48,374 nt of DNA, from positions 1 through 48,374 of the forward strand of contig JBGPBV010000037.1 of assembly GCA_041481445.1 (NCBI GenBank). The letters run 5' to 3'. The notes under the pieces were generated by a model. The model had not been told where the DNA came from and made no database searches. It saw nothing but the letters and a program-made list of their open reading frames with translations. The translations under genes were made by a program, and so were the position numbers. Source of the stretch: AA29 sp041481445 (GTDB lineage Bacteria > Acidobacteriota > Vicinamibacteria > Fen-336). Below, in pieces: positions 17,368 to 25,379 of the stretch (position 1 is its first letter; every line of letters starts with the position of its first letter).

Positions 17368-18804
17368 CTAGTCGGGGGCCCGCTTCACGAGCTGGTTCTC
17401 CACCGGCGCCACCGTGCGCGCGTGCGCGGCCGCCACCCGGCGGAGGGCGGCGACGGCCTCGGGATGGCGCGCGGCCACGTCGTACTTCTCGCCCGGGTCC
17501 TCGTCGAGGTTGAACACGAGGGGCGGGTCGTGGGCGACCTCCGGCCCCGGTCCGTACTCCGGCCGCGTGAAGAAGTGGGCCTTGAACGGGCCGTGCCGGA
17601 CCGCGTACAGCTTCGGGCCGCGGTAGAAGAAGACGTCCTGGCGGGGGCTCTTCTCCCCGCGCAGGAGGACGCCGCTCAGGTCGTCGCCGTCCAGAATGCG
17701 ATCGCGGGGAGGAGCGGCCCCGCTGAGCGCGCAAAGGGTCGGCAAGAGGTCGAGGGTCGCGCCCATGTCGGACACCACCGCCGGCCGGATCGTGCCCGGC
17801 CACCAGAAGATCGTGGGCTCGCGCATGCCCCCCTCGAAGGTGCCGCCCTTGGACCCGCGCAGGGGGCCCGCCGACCCTCCCTGCTCGTCGAAGAGGGCCC
17901 AGGGCCCGTTGTCGCTCGTGAACACCACGAGCGTCCGGGAGTCGAGAGCGAGCTCGTGCAGGGTGTCGAGGATCCGGCCCACGCTCCAGTCGATCTCCTC
18001 GACCACGTCGCCGTAGCGGCCGCGCCGGCTCTGGCCCGCGAACTCGGGAGAGGCGAACAGCGGCATGTGCGGCATCGTGTGGGCGAGGTAGAGGAAGAAG
18101 GGCCGCGAGGCGTTTTCGCGGATGAAGCGCTCCCCCTCCTCGGTGTAGCGGCGCGTGATCGAGTCCTGCCGTGCCGGCCGCTCGACCACGGCGGCGTCGC
18201 GCAGGAGGGGCACGTTCCAGTACTCGACCCTGGGGTCCATCATGCGGGCGCGCTTCTTCGGGTCCTCGCCGCCCACCATCGAGGCGCCGGGGATCGGCAC
18301 CATGTCCATGTCGTTCGAGTACGGGATCCCGAAGTAGTGGTCGAACCCGTGGGCCATGGGCAGGAACGCGGGCTGGGTCCCGAGGTGCCACTTGCCGATG
18401 GCGGTGGTGGCGTAGCCGCGTCCGCGGAGCAGGTCCGCGATGGTGACCTCGGACGCGGGCAGGCCGCCGGTGGAGTCGGGGAAGAGCACGCGGCGCTCCT
18501 CGTCCATCGGGTTCATGCCGGAGCGGATGGGGAGGCGCCCGGTGAGGAGCCCGGCCCGGCTGGGCGTGCACACGGACTCCGCCACGTAGAAGCTCGTCCA
18601 CTTCTGGCCCTCGGCGGCCATGCGGTCGAGACGGGGCGTGCGGATGGTGGGATTGCCGAACGCGCCCAGGTCGCCCCACCCGAGGTCGTCGGCCAGGATG
18701 ACGACGACGTTGGGCGGGGGCGGCGCGGCCGCCGCCGGAAGCGCGCCGAGCCCGACGACCCAGAGCCCGAGAGCGGCCAGCCGGCGGGTCCGGCGCGTGG
18801 GCAC
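17368..18804 (-). CDS. Secreted type I sulfatase
   Basis: Formylglycine-dependent sulfatase, 478 residues, likely periplasmic (signal VPTRRTRRLAALGLWVVGLG, cut near AAAAP). The catalytic Cys79 lies in the canonical CTPSR motif followed by AGLLTGR; metal ligands Asp39/Asp40 are in ADDLGWGD and Asp298/Asn299 in TSDNGP; KWHLG (138-142) and HTMPHMPLF are also typical. It removes sulfate esters from glycans or other substrates, and needs the formylglycine-generating enzyme, which is not in this window. The GTG at 18804 follows AGGAGG, which is built from the stop codon of the GntR gene (TAGGAGG), so the two are tightly coupled. Confidence 0.93.
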   Translation of the reverse strand: MPTRRTRRLAALGLWVVGLGALPAAAAPPPPNVVVILADDLGWGDLGAFGNPTIRTPRLDRMAAEGQKWTSFYVAESVCTPSRAGLLTGRLPIRSGMNPMDEERRVLFPDSTGGLPASEVTIADLLRGRGYATTAIGKWHLGTQPAFLPMAHGFDHYFGIPYSNDMDMVPIPGASMVGGEDPKKRARMMDPRVEYWNVPLLRDAAVVERPARQDSITRRYTEEGERFIRENASRPFFLYLAHTMPHMPLFASPEFAGQSRRGRYGDVVEEIDWSVGRILDTLHELALDSRTLVVFTSDNGPWALFDEQGGSAGPLRGSKGGTFEGGMREPTIFWWPGTIRPAVVSDMGATLDLLPTLCALSGAAPPRDRILDGDDLSGVLLRGEKSPRQDVFFYRGPKLYAVRHGPFKAHFFTRPEYGPGPEVAHDPPLVFNLDEDPGEKYDVAARHPEAVAALRRVAAAHARTVAPVENQLVKRAPD

Positions 18805-18812
18805 GAGTCCTC

Positions 18813-19568
18813 CTACTTGACGGGAAGCCGGACGGACCGGAGGAGGGAGCGGCCGCCGCCGGAGCGCCGTCGCTTCCGCTCGCGCCACTCCAGGGCGGTC
18901 AGGGCCGCCACCTGGCTCGTGATCTCGACGATGCCGTAGCGCACGTGGGCGCGCATGGCCGCATCCGCGCGCTCCACCTCGCCGGAGATGAGGGCCTCCA
19001 CCAGCCCGGAGTGGAACCCCGGCGGCAGCGGGGTGCGGCGGCCGGCCACGTCGAAGAGCCAGTTCATGATGAGGACGTGGTTGCGCTCGATCATCCCCTG
19101 GAGGAGCGCGCTCCCCGCGTGCTCGGCGATCCACATGTGCAGCTCGACGTGGCGGCTGTGCACGGTGAACCGGAAGGCGGGATCGTGCCCGTCCTCCGCC
19201 ATGCGGTCGAAGAGCGCGTCCACCTGCTTGCCCAGCCGCACCAGCTCCTGCCGCTGGGCGGAGGTGGCCCGCTCCGCGAACAGCCGCGCCGACTGCGTCT
19301 CCAGCGCCTCCCGCAGCTCGTAGAGCTCGCGCACGTCGTTCTCGCTCGGTACGCGCACGCGGGTGCCCGCGCGCGCGCGGCTCTCCACGAGGCCGTCACC
19401 CTCCAGGCGGCGAAGGGCGTCGGTGACGGGAAGGACGCTCATGCCCAGCTGGCGGGCCACGCGCCGGCGCGAGAGCGGCGTCCCCGGCCGGAGCTGGCCG
19501 CGGAGGATCTCGTCGCGTACGGCGGCGTAGGCCTTGTCGGCGAGGCTGACCGACGATCGGGTGGGCAT
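18813..19568 (-). CDS. GntR-family transcriptional regulator, FCD (FadR) subfamily
   Basis: 251 residues. N-terminal winged helix (about 8-75): AYAAVRDEILRGQLRPGTPL, then the recognition helix VLPVTDALRRLEGDGLVE. The C-terminal all-helical FCD ligand domain (about 80-225) contains histidines at the expected metal positions (HSRHVELH, PGFHSGL, MRAHV). FCD regulators commonly sense sugar acids or other carboxylates and repress neighbouring catabolic genes. It is in an operon with the sulfatase (8-bp gap) and divergent from the Gfo-Ldh-GH36 operon, with a 69-bp shared control region. It therefore probably controls both, and the effector is probably a breakdown product of their substrate. ATG 19568 lacks a ribosome site. 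Confidence 0.92.
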   Translation of the reverse strand: MPTRSSVSLADKAYAAVRDEILRGQLRPGTPLSRRRVARQLGMSVLPVTDALRRLEGDGLVESRARAGTRVRVPSENDVRELYELREALETQSARLFAERATSAQRQELVRLGKQVDALFDRMAEDGHDPAFRFTVHSRHVELHMWIAEHAGSALLQGMIERNHVLIMNWLFDVAGRRTPLPPGFHSGLVEALISGEVERADAAMRAHVRYGIVEITSQVAALTALEWRERKRRRSGGGRSLLRSVRLPVK

Positions 19569-19583
19569 CGATGGCGGTCCGCG

Positions 19584-19618
19584 GCAAAGAGTCGCAAAGG
19601 TGGGGGGCGAAGTCAAAG
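19584..19618. promoter_or_regulatory. Candidate GntR operator: three phased CAAAG repeats
   Basis: GCAAAG occurs at 19584-19589 and 19594-19599, and TCAAAG at 19613-19618; the CAAAG cores are 10 and 19 bp apart, about one and two helical turns. They lie in the 69-bp divergent region of the GntR gene. TTGACT on the minus strand (19611-19615 region) could be a -35 for gntR. Confidence 0.35.
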
Positions 19619-19637
19619 CCGCGCGATCCCGGATAGT

Positions 19638-21077
19638 ATGACGCCTGTGAGGCTCGGGACACCGCTGGCCCTGCCGTGCCTCGCCCTCGCGGGCGTGCTC
19701 GTGGCCCTGGCCGCGGGCGCGCGCGTGCGCGCGGAAGGGAGCCCGCCGATGGCGGACGTCCGTTTCATCACCCTCGACCCCGGCCACTTCCACGCCGCCC
19801 TCGTCCAGAAGGAGATGTACCCGGGGGTCTCGAAGACCGTGCACGTCTACGCGCCGCTGGGGCCGGACCTGATCGACCACCTCGCGCGCGTGGCCCGCTT
19901 CAACCAGCGCCCGGACAACCCGACGCGCTGGGAGCTGCAGGTGCACGCCGCCCCCGACTTCCTGGAGCAGATGCTGCGCGACCGGCCCGGCAACGCGGTC
20001 GTCCTCTCCGGCCGCAACCGCGGCAAGATCGACCGCGTCCAGGCCGCGCTCGACGCCGGGCTCCACGCGCTGGTGGACAAGCCCTGGATCCTGGAGGCGG
20101 CCGACCTGCCCAGGCTGGAGCACGCCCTGGCCACGGCCGAGGAGCGGAGGCTGGTGGCCCTCGACATCATGACCGAGCGCCACGAGATCACGAGCGAGCT
20201 GCAGCGCGAGCTGGTGAACGATCCCGGCACCTTCGGGCAGCTCGTGCCCGGCACCGAGGCCGACCCCGGCGTCTACATGGAGAGCGTGCACAACCTCATG
20301 AAGGTGGTGGCGGGGGCGCCCAACATCCGGCCGACGTGGTTCTTCGACACCGACGAGCAGGGGGAGGGGCTCAACGACATCGGCACCCACCTGGTGGACC
20401 TGGTCCAGTGGACGCTGTTCCCCGAGCAGGCCCTCGACTACGGCAAGGACGTGCGCGTCCGGCAGGCCCAGCGCTGGCCGACCATGATCACGCGCGAGCA
20501 GTTCAAGCGCGTCACCGGCCAGGACATCCCGGCTTCGCTCGCCCCGCGGGCCAAGGACGGTGCCCTCGAGTACTTCTGCAACACGCTCGTGTCGTACACG
20601 GTGAAAGGCACGAGCGTCACCCTGAGCGTCATCTGGGACTGGGAGGCGCCTCCGGGGGCGGGGGACTCGCACTTCGCCTACTACCGCGGGTCGCGGGCCA
20701 AGGTCGAGATCCGGCAGGGCGCGGCCGAGAAGTACCGCCCCGAGCTCTACGTCGTCCCGAACGCGCCCGCGGACCGGGCGGCCGTCCTGTCCGCCGTGCA
20801 GAAGAGGCTCGCCTCCCTGCAGGCGCCGCATCCGGGGGTGGGGGTCGAGGACCGCGGAGCCGAGCTGCACGTCACCATCCCCGACCGCCTGCGCATCGGG
20901 CACGAGGAGCACTTCGCGCAGGTGACGCGGGCGTTCCTGAGCTACGTGCACGACCGCTCGGCCCTCCCCGCCTGGGAGAGGTCCAACATGCTCGCCAAGT
21001 ACTACGTCACCACCGAAGGCACCGCGCTCGCGCGCCGGACGCCCGTGCAGATCGCAGCCCGGCGGGCGCCGAAGTAG
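19638..21077 (+). CDS. Gfo/Idh/MocA-type oxidoreductase, secreted-signal variant
   Basis: 479 residues. NAD(P)-dependent sugar or sugar-acid oxidoreductase fold with the characteristic DKP (Lys148, in place of EKP) and GLNDIGTHLVDLV motifs. The usual GxGxxG at the first strand is replaced by LDPGHFHAAL, as in the subgroup with a specialised C-terminal domain, so cofactor binding may differ. The N-terminus looks like a signal or anchor (LALPCLALAGVLVALAAG), suggesting a periplasmic location. ATG 19638 is used, but a TAGTAT hexamer at 19634-19639 overlaps it and ends 7 nt before an in-frame GTG at 19647, which may be the true start of a leaderless message. It leads the Gfo-Ldh-GH36 operon. Confidence 0.85.
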   Translation: MTPVRLGTPLALPCLALAGVLVALAAGARVRAEGSPPMADVRFITLDPGHFHAALVQKEMYPGVSKTVHVYAPLGPDLIDHLARVARFNQRPDNPTRWELQVHAAPDFLEQMLRDRPGNAVVLSGRNRGKIDRVQAALDAGLHALVDKPWILEAADLPRLEHALATAEERRLVALDIMTERHEITSELQRELVNDPGTFGQLVPGTEADPGVYMESVHNLMKVVAGAPNIRPTWFFDTDEQGEGLNDIGTHLVDLVQWTLFPEQALDYGKDVRVRQAQRWPTMITREQFKRVTGQDIPASLAPRAKDGALEYFCNTLVSYTVKGTSVTLSVIWDWEAPPGAGDSHFAYYRGSRAKVEIRQGAAEKYRPELYVVPNAPADRAAVLSAVQKRLASLQAPHPGVGVEDRGAELHVTIPDRLRIGHEEHFAQVTRAFLSYVHDRSALPAWERSNMLAKYYVTTEGTALARRTPVQIAARRAPK

Positions 21078-21085
21078 GGCGCGGG

Positions 21086-22171
21086 ATGATCGAGACGCGC
21101 GCGTTCCCCTGGCCGGCCCTGCACGAGTTCTGCGCGCGCGTCTTCCGCCATCTCGGAGTGCCCGACGGGGAGGCGCGCCTGGCCGCGGACGTCCTCTCCG
21201 CGGCCGACCGGCGTGGCATCGACTCCCACGGCGTGGCCCGCCTCCGCACGTACTACGACCTCCTCTCCGCCGGCTGCATCAACCCGCGCCCGCGCCCGCG
21301 CCTGGTCCGCGAGACGCCGAGCACGGCCACCGTGGACGGCGACAACGGCCTCGGCCTGGTGGTGGGTCCGTGGGCGAACGAGGTCGCGATGGCGAAGGCG
21401 GAACGCGCGGGGAGCGGATGGGTCTCCGTGGGCAACACGAACCACTACGGCATCGCCGGCTACTACGTCCTCCAGGCGGTCGAGCGGGACATGATCGGCT
21501 GGTCCATGACCAACAGCAGCAAGGGCGTCGCCCCCCTCTGGGGCGGCGAGCGCATGCTCGGGACCAACCCCATCGCCATTGGCTTCCCGGCCGGGGGCGA
21601 GCCTCCGGTCGTCCTGGACATGGCCACCTGCACCGTCGCCTTCGGCAAGATCGAGATCGCGATGCGCGAGGGGAAGGCGATCCCCCTGGGCTGGGCCATC
21701 GACGGCGACGGTTACCCGACGACGGACCCGCACAAGATGAACGACGGCGGCGCCCTGGTGCCGCTCGGCGGCGACCGCGAGCACGGGGGGCACAAGGGTT
21801 ACGCCCTCGCCCTGGCCGTGGACGTCTTCTCGGCCGTGCTCTCGGGCGCGAACTGGGGACCGTTCGCCCCGCCCTTCGCCCTCCGCCAGGCCCCGCCCGA
21901 GCGCGAGGTGGGGAAGGGCATCGGCCACTTCTTCGGGGCCATGCGCGTGGACGCGTTCCGCGAGACGGCCGAGTTCAAGGCGCAGATGGACGACCTCATC
22001 CGAACGCTCCGGGCCACCCGCCCCGCTCCCGGCACGTCGGGCCCGCTCCTCCCGGGCGACCCCGAGCGCCAGGCCCAGCGCGAGCGCGACGCGGGCGGGG
22101 TACCGTTGATCGCGCCCGTCCTCGACGACCTCCGCGACATCTCGCGCCGCACGGGCGTCCCGCTCGAGTAG
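21086..22171 (+). CDS. Ldh-family (malate/L-lactate/sugar-acid) dehydrogenase
   Basis: 361 residues, cytosolic, of the Ldh_2 fold (not the classical lactate dehydrogenase), which includes malate, ureidoglycolate and 2,3-diketo-L-gulonate reductases. Visible family motifs are RGIDSHGVARL (about 42-52), VGNTNHYGIAGYY, MLGTNPIAIGFP and GGHKGYALAL. It transfers hydride between NAD(P)H and a 2-keto acid. It starts 8 bp after the Gfo/Idh gene and is followed 13 bp later by the alpha-galactosidase, so a role in sugar-acid metabolism is likely. The exact substrate is not defined by the sequence. Confidence 0.9.
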   Translation: MIETRAFPWPALHEFCARVFRHLGVPDGEARLAADVLSAADRRGIDSHGVARLRTYYDLLSAGCINPRPRPRLVRETPSTATVDGDNGLGLVVGPWANEVAMAKAERAGSGWVSVGNTNHYGIAGYYVLQAVERDMIGWSMTNSSKGVAPLWGGERMLGTNPIAIGFPAGGEPPVVLDMATCTVAFGKIEIAMREGKAIPLGWAIDGDGYPTTDPHKMNDGGALVPLGGDREHGGHKGYALALAVDVFSAVLSGANWGPFAPPFALRQAPPEREVGKGIGHFFGAMRVDAFRETAEFKAQMDDLIRTLRATRPAPGTSGPLLPGDPERQAQRERDAGGVPLIAPVLDDLRDISRRTGVPLE

Positions 22172-22184
22172 CGAAGAGATAAGC

Positions 22185-24032
22185 ATGCTCGAGCGATGGA
22201 CGGGACCCGGCGCCGTGCTCCTCGCGAGCCTGCTCGCGACCCCGCTCGCCGCCGAGACGAAGAGGGTCCGCGCGGCCGGGTTCGACATCGACGTCGTGGG
22301 CGACCTGGAGGGGTTCCTTCTCGAGCTCGACACCACGACCGTCGCCGACGGAGTCGATGTCGTGGCCCTGCGCCTGACGAGCGCGACGCCCCAGCCTCCG
22401 CCGCGGCTCACGCTGAAGTGGTCGCTGCCCTCCCAGGACGTGGCCGGACAGTGGACGACCGGGCGCCATCTCACCAAGACGCTGCGGCCGGACTGGTCCG
22501 GGGGGCGGCTCCAGGCCTCGATGTTCGCGCGGGAGGCGCCGGTCAGCAGCCTCTTCGGCAGCGACGACCGCAACGTCCTGACCTTCGCGGTCTCCGACGC
22601 CCTCGACACCGTGCTCATGGGCTCGGGGATCCGCGAGGAGGACGGCCGGATCTACAACGAGGTGGTCTTCTTCAGCGAGCCCCATCCGAGCCTGACCGAC
22701 TACCGCGCGTCCCTGCGCCTGGACCGCCGGAGGGTCCCGTACGGGACGGCGCTGGCCGAGGTGGCGGACTGGTGGGCCGCGCAGCCGGGGTACGCCCCCG
22801 CGCGCGTGCCGGAGGCGGCGCGCCTCCCCGTCTACTCGACCTGGTACAACTTCCACCAGGGCGTAGAGGCCGGCGTGCTGCTCGGGGAGCTGGCCGTCGC
22901 GAAGACGCTCGGCTTCGACACCATCATCGTCGACGACGGCTGGCAAACCCTGGACACCGCGCGCGGGTATGCCTTCACCGGCGACTGGGAGCCCGAGCGC
23001 ATCCCGGACATGAAGGGCTTCGTGGAGGCCTGCCACGCGCGGGGCGTGAAGGTCGTGCTCTGGTACGCCGTGCCCTTCGTGGGCCGGAACGCCAGGGTCG
23101 CCGCCCGATTCAAGGACAAGTCGCTGCGCTTCGAGGAGGGCCTCGGCGCCTGGGTCCTGGACCCGCGCTATCCGGAGGTGCGGCTCTACCTGGTGGACGT
23201 CTATCGCCGGGCCCTCCGCGACTGGGGCGTCGACGGCTTCAAGCTCGACTTCATCGAGCGGTTCGCCGCCGACGCGCGGACGGTCCTGGAGGCGACGGAC
23301 GGGCGCGACTACGCCTCCGTCAACGAGGCGGCCGACCGCATGATGACGGACATCCTGGCCGAGCTGCGCGCGGTCAAGCCCGACGTGATGATCGAGTTCC
23401 GTCAGCCCTACATCGGACCGCTCATCCGGAAGTACGGAAACATGTTCCGCGCCAGCGACTGTCCCAACTCGTACCTGGCGAACCGCGTCAAGACGACCGA
23501 CCTCCGGCTCCTCAGCGGGACCACGGCCGTCCACGCGGACATGATCATGTGGCACTACGGCGAGCCGGTCGAGATCGCGGCCTTCCAGCTCCTGAACGTC
23601 CTCTTCTCGGTGCCCCAGGTGTCGGTGCGCCTCCAGGAGATCCCCAGGGACCACTTCGCGATGGTGAAGTTCTACACGGACTATTGGCGGCGCAACCGCG
23701 CCGTGCTGCTCGACGGCTCGTTCGAGGCGCTTTCGCCGAACGCGAACTACCCGGTCCTGCGCGCGCGCCAGGCCGGCAAGGAGATCGTGGGGCTCTACGC
23801 GGACGCGGTCGTTCGCCTCGACGCCGGGGCCGCCCCCGCGATCGACGTCGTGAACGCCAAGAGCTCCCGGACGGTGGTCCTCTTCGCGGAGACCGACCTC
23901 GGGATGTGCCGCCGCACCGTCCGCGACTGCCAGGGCCGGGTCGTCGCCACGGGCGAGGTCCGGCTCGGCTCCGGTGCCCACGCCTTCGAGGTGCCCGTGT
24001 CCGGCCTGCTCAGCCTGGACAAGGTCAGGTGA
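22185..24032 (+). CDS. GH36-type alpha-galactosidase, secreted
   Basis: 615 residues with a Sec-like signal (VLLASLLATPLAAE). An N-terminal beta-sandwich domain (about 25-200) precedes a TIM barrel with the clan GH-D hallmarks: IIVDDGWQ (about 247-254), VLWYAVP, the nucleophile Asp355 in GFKLDF, and the acid/base Asp425 in RASDCPNS. GH36 enzymes release terminal alpha-galactose and some act on related sugars. This short form is closer to the melibiase-like GH36 of glycan-utilising bacteria than to the long E. coli RafA type. It is the last gene of the Gfo-Ldh operon, and its stop overlaps the end of the converging acyltransferase gene by 8 bp. Confidence 0.88.
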   Translation: MLERWTGPGAVLLASLLATPLAAETKRVRAAGFDIDVVGDLEGFLLELDTTTVADGVDVVALRLTSATPQPPPRLTLKWSLPSQDVAGQWTTGRHLTKTLRPDWSGGRLQASMFAREAPVSSLFGSDDRNVLTFAVSDALDTVLMGSGIREEDGRIYNEVVFFSEPHPSLTDYRASLRLDRRRVPYGTALAEVADWWAAQPGYAPARVPEAARLPVYSTWYNFHQGVEAGVLLGELAVAKTLGFDTIIVDDGWQTLDTARGYAFTGDWEPERIPDMKGFVEACHARGVKVVLWYAVPFVGRNARVAARFKDKSLRFEEGLGAWVLDPRYPEVRLYLVDVYRRALRDWGVDGFKLDFIERFAADARTVLEATDGRDYASVNEAADRMMTDILAELRAVKPDVMIEFRQPYIGPLIRKYGNMFRASDCPNSYLANRVKTTDLRLLSGTTAVHADMIMWHYGEPVEIAAFQLLNVLFSVPQVSVRLQEIPRDHFAMVKFYTDYWRRNRAVLLDGSFEALSPNANYPVLRARQAGKEIVGLYADAVVRLDAGAAPAIDVVNAKSSRTVVLFAETDLGMCRRTVRDCQGRVVATGEVRLGSGAHAFEVPVSGLLSLDKVR

Positions 24033-24963
24033 GGAGCGGCCAGACCACGCCGCGCAGGAACGGCGGATGGAACAGCAGGGGCAGCGGCGCCACGATCGCG
24101 GCCAGCGTGCCCCACCGTCCGAAGGGGCCGCGCTCCTCCTCGATCGTCATCAACAGGCCGTGGATGGCGAAGTAGGCGAGCGGGCCGCCGAACCCCGCGC
24201 CCACGGGCAGGCTGATCGCGGCCTCGTGGAGAAGGCCGGAGAGCACGAAGGACGCGAGGAGGGCCGCGCGCCGTCCGGCCGCCCGGGCCAGGGGCCGATA
24301 CAGGACGGACGCCGTCATCTCCGAGAACGCGACGTTCCAGCGCCGGCCCCAGAACTCGCCGAGGCTCGTCGCGCGCCAGGGTGCCCGGAACGGCGGCGCA
24401 GTGTCCACGCCGGCCAGGCGCCACAGCCCGGCCGCCACGCCGAACACGCCGAAGTGGAGCAGGAGGCTCAGCGCGGGCAGCAACGCGACGCTCGCGACGA
24501 GCGCGCTTCCCGTCCGGTGCCAGGCGACGCGGGCGAGGCCGAAGAGAGCGAGACCCACGGCGAGATGGGTCATTCCGGCAAGGACGAGCGGCCAGGCCCG
24601 CGGCCGCCGCGGCTCGAGACGGGCGAAGAGCGCCGGCCGCATCCCCGGCCACAGGGTGGCGAAGGCGATCCAGCGCCACCCGCCGAGCCGCGTCCCGTCG
24701 CCGGCGGCGGCTTCGACCGAGGCCACTGCCTTCATGGCGTAGAACAGGGACGCGATCAGGACGAGCATCCGGAAGCCGGGTGGCTGCGCGGCGGTCACGC
24801 GATCCGCGGCGGCGAGGGCCGCCAGCGCAAGCGCCCAGGCGGCCGTGCGCGCGAGGCGCGCCCTCCGCATGCGAGTGACGAGGAGGGCCAGGGCCAGGGC
24901 CGTCACCACGATCGCGGCCGCCGCGGCCAGGGCGCGGCCGCTGTCCGGCAGGTAGGCGCTCAC
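24025..24963 (-). CDS. Wax-synthase/MBOAT-like membrane acyltransferase
   Basis: 312 residues with about eight hydrophobic helices. The wax synthase-like signature is clear: SLGEFWGRRWNVAFSEM (Trp209, Asn210) and SGLLHEAAISLP (His246, Glu247), the positions of the conserved Asn and catalytic His of MBOAT acyltransferases. Such enzymes transfer an acyl group to an alcohol or glycan; the acceptor here is unknown. GTG 24963 overlaps the TGA of the preceding small membrane protein (GTGA), so it is the last gene of a six-gene coupled run. A Sec signal is not needed because the first helix inserts. Confidence 0.85.
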   Translation of the reverse strand: MSAYLPDSGRALAAAAAIVVTALALALLVTRMRRARLARTAAWALALAALAAADRVTAAQPPGFRMLVLIASLFYAMKAVASVEAAAGDGTRLGGWRWIAFATLWPGMRPALFARLEPRRPRAWPLVLAGMTHLAVGLALFGLARVAWHRTGSALVASVALLPALSLLLHFGVFGVAAGLWRLAGVDTAPPFRAPWRATSLGEFWGRRWNVAFSEMTASVLYRPLARAAGRRAALLASFVLSGLLHEAAISLPVGAGFGGPLAYFAIHGLLMTIEEERGPFGRWGTLAAIVAPLPLLFHPPFLRGVVWPLLT

Positions 24964-25379
24964 GGCCGGCCGAGGTTCGTGACGAAGGCGGACGCGTAGG
25001 TCGCGGTCAGCGCGACGAAGAGCAGGACCAGCGCGGCCTCCGCCGCCTGGAACCGGAGCCCCCGGGGCGCGTCCGACCGATCCAGGTAGGCGAACTGCAG
25101 GACGAAACGCGCCCCCCAGTAGACGGCGATGAAGCCGGCGACGGCGGTGGCGAGGGGGGAGCCGTCGAGCAGCCAGCCCGGCGCGAACGCGGAGAGGACG
25201 CCGAAGGCGACGTGGAAGCCCAGGATGTAGGCGGCATAGATCCAGAAGATCTGGCGGAGGAGCGGGCGGAGCTTGGCCGTCTCCGAGCGCCAGGCCAGGA
25301 CGCGCGGGATGGCCGTGCTCGCGGCGGCGAGGAGGAGCTGGCCGGCGCCGGCAAGTCGGACCGCCGATTCGAGGCTCAT
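24960..25379 (-). CDS. Small integral membrane protein
   Basis: 139 residues with four hydrophobic helices (for example QLLLAAASTAIPRVL, IFWIYAAYILGFHVAFGVLS, ATAVAGFIAVYWGARFVLQF, AALVLLFVALTATYAS). A charged RPLLRQIFWIYAAY segment and YLDRSDAPRGLRF loop are present. I do not recognise a named family. Start ATGA overlaps the stop of the SDR-CPBP fusion, and its end overlaps the acyltransferase start, so it is co-translated with them. Its conserved position suggests a partner role in the same membrane process. Confidence 0.8.
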   Translation of the reverse strand: MSLESAVRLAGAGQLLLAAASTAIPRVLAWRSETAKLRPLLRQIFWIYAAYILGFHVAFGVLSAFAPGWLLDGSPLATAVAGFIAVYWGARFVLQFAYLDRSDAPRGLRFQAAEAALVLLFVALTATYASAFVTNLGRP

